From Lachnospiraceae bacterium (GTDB lineage: Bacteria; Bacillota_A; Clostridia; Lachnospirales; Lachnospiraceae): a stretch of DNA of 23,834 bases. Location: positions 1 to 23,834 of the forward strand of contig VSNT01000060.1 of NCBI GenBank assembly GCA_009774465.1, in the 5' to 3' direction. The translations under genes and the position numbers were made by a program. Shown here piece after piece: positions 23,221-23,834 of this stretch. Each line of letters opens with the position of its first letter. The stretch's first letter is position 1. The notes beneath the pieces are model-generated. The model saw nothing but the letters and a program-made list of their open reading frames with translations, was not told the DNA's origin and searched no databases.

Positions 23221-23834
23221 CAAATTTCCACCTCCCTGGCATCAAATACCGGACCGTCTGTACAGATTCTTGCATTATTTACATGAGAATGGGCATCCTT
23301 ATGGGTAGTTTTGCACACGCATCCAAGGCAGGCTCCCACACCGCAAGCCATCCTCTCCTCTAAAGAGATGTAAGCTGTAATTTCATGCTCTCCGGCATAG
23401 TTTTTAATGGCCCGAAGCATAGGCATCGGCCCACAGGCCATGATCACATCCGCCTTAATCTGTTCCTTATCCATAACATCGAGGACGTTCCCTTTCGTCC
23501 CCACACTGCCATCTTCCGTTGCAATATACAGCTTCCCATACTTTTCCAGATCTTCCTTTAAGAAAAGCTGTGCATCCCGGTATCCTGACACAATTGTCAC
23601 ATTTGTCTCTGTCCGAGAAAGTGCTTTTGCAAGCTGGAGCATGGGAGGAATCCCAATTCCGCCCCCCATAAGGACTACTTTTTTCCCCTCTGCCTCTTTT
23701 ACCGGAAATCCATTTCCCAAAACGCCCAGAAGAAACAATTCCTGTCCTGGCTGCCATTATGCAAATTCCTTCGTTCCCTCTCCCGCAATCCGGTACACAA
23801 GCCGAAGAGCCTTTTTCTCATCATCCACCTCACA
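23220..23834 (-). pseudogene. pyrK: pyrK, electron transfer subunit, interrupted by an in-frame TAA (partial at window edge)
   Basis: PyrK carries FAD and a 2Fe-2S cluster and hands electrons from PyrD to NAD. The frame runs from the window edge: CEVDDEKKALRLVYRIAGEG then TKEFA, which is the usual FAD-domain sequence. It then meets TAA at 23757-23759. It resumes at once as WQPGQELFLLGVLGNGFPV, exactly what the family shows at this place. The rest is intact: NAD-binding GGGIGIPPM, CGPMPML, and the iron-sulfur ligands in CGVGACLGCVC and a later Cys before TDGPVFD. The in-frame match on both sides makes a substitution (for example a Gln codon CAA to TAA) more likely than an indel. It could be a true nonsense mutation or a sequencing error. 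The N-terminus is outside the window. Confidence 0.8.

Noticed and set aside
1..23834. tRNA, rRNA, CRISPR array, insertion sequence or prophage
   Set aside because: No cloverleaf, regularly spaced repeats, transposase or phage motif was found on either strand by reading.

Overview
The window looks like a chromosomal segment from a spore-forming, low-to-moderate GC Firmicute, most likely a Lachnospiraceae-type gut clostridium. This is inferred from the SipL-like SPOCS/LysM spore protein, the Csp-like subtilase, YtrA-type GntR/ABC modules, YgiT/DUF4258 and Uma2 genes, pyrK/pyrD (class 1B), and strong AGGAGG ribosome binding sites. No rRNA, tRNA, CRISPR array, insertion sequence or phage gene was seen.

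Layout. (1) 1-2535: a GH94 cellobiose-phosphorylase-type gene behind a possible cre site, closed by a strong hairpin. (2) 2585-4253, minus: metN-metI methionine importer genes without metQ. (3) 4437-4831: a decayed DUF4258 toxin fused to nothing, followed by its intact YgiT/MqsA-type zinc-finger antitoxin. (4) 4869-5804: a carbamate-kinase-like gene with altered active-site loops. (5) 5888-7848, minus: a GntR(YtrA)-ABC ATPase-permease operon with a clear promoter and an overlapping operator-like palindrome. (6) 7973-8425, minus: a divergent signal-peptidase-II homologue. (7) 8634-14514, minus: Csp-like subtilase, a variant ClpX, a CwlO/PcsB-type NlpC/P60 hydrolase and an exported trigger-factor-like/FKBP lipoprotein. 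This is a group about protein quality control and the cell envelope. (8) 14812-15285, plus: a small membrane-anchored protein. (9) 15289-18552, minus: ispE, FCD-type GntR, a 96-aa anchored protein, murI and a DUF1934 protein, in one direction from a good promoter. (10) 18786-19688: a decayed PIN-domain toxin followed by a Uma2-family nuclease gene. (11) 19957-20583: a conserved-looking uncharacterised protein with a structured leader. (12) 20676-22247, minus: sipL-like gene with a TTG start and a textbook sigma-E-like promoter. (13) 22315-23834, minus: pyrD preceded by pyrK, which carries an in-frame TAA.

The points most worth a second look are the nonsense codon in pyrK, the two toxin remnants (one with its antitoxin kept), the ClpX paralogue that has the ClpP-docking IGF loop but lacks the RKH substrate loop, the carbamate-kinase-like protein with GGN changed to GHS, and the long leader hairpin before the 208-aa gene. 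No obviously new multi-gene defence or biosynthetic system is visible. The nearest to a novel functional unit is the trigger-factor lipoprotein / NlpC-P60 / variant ClpX / subtilase run.
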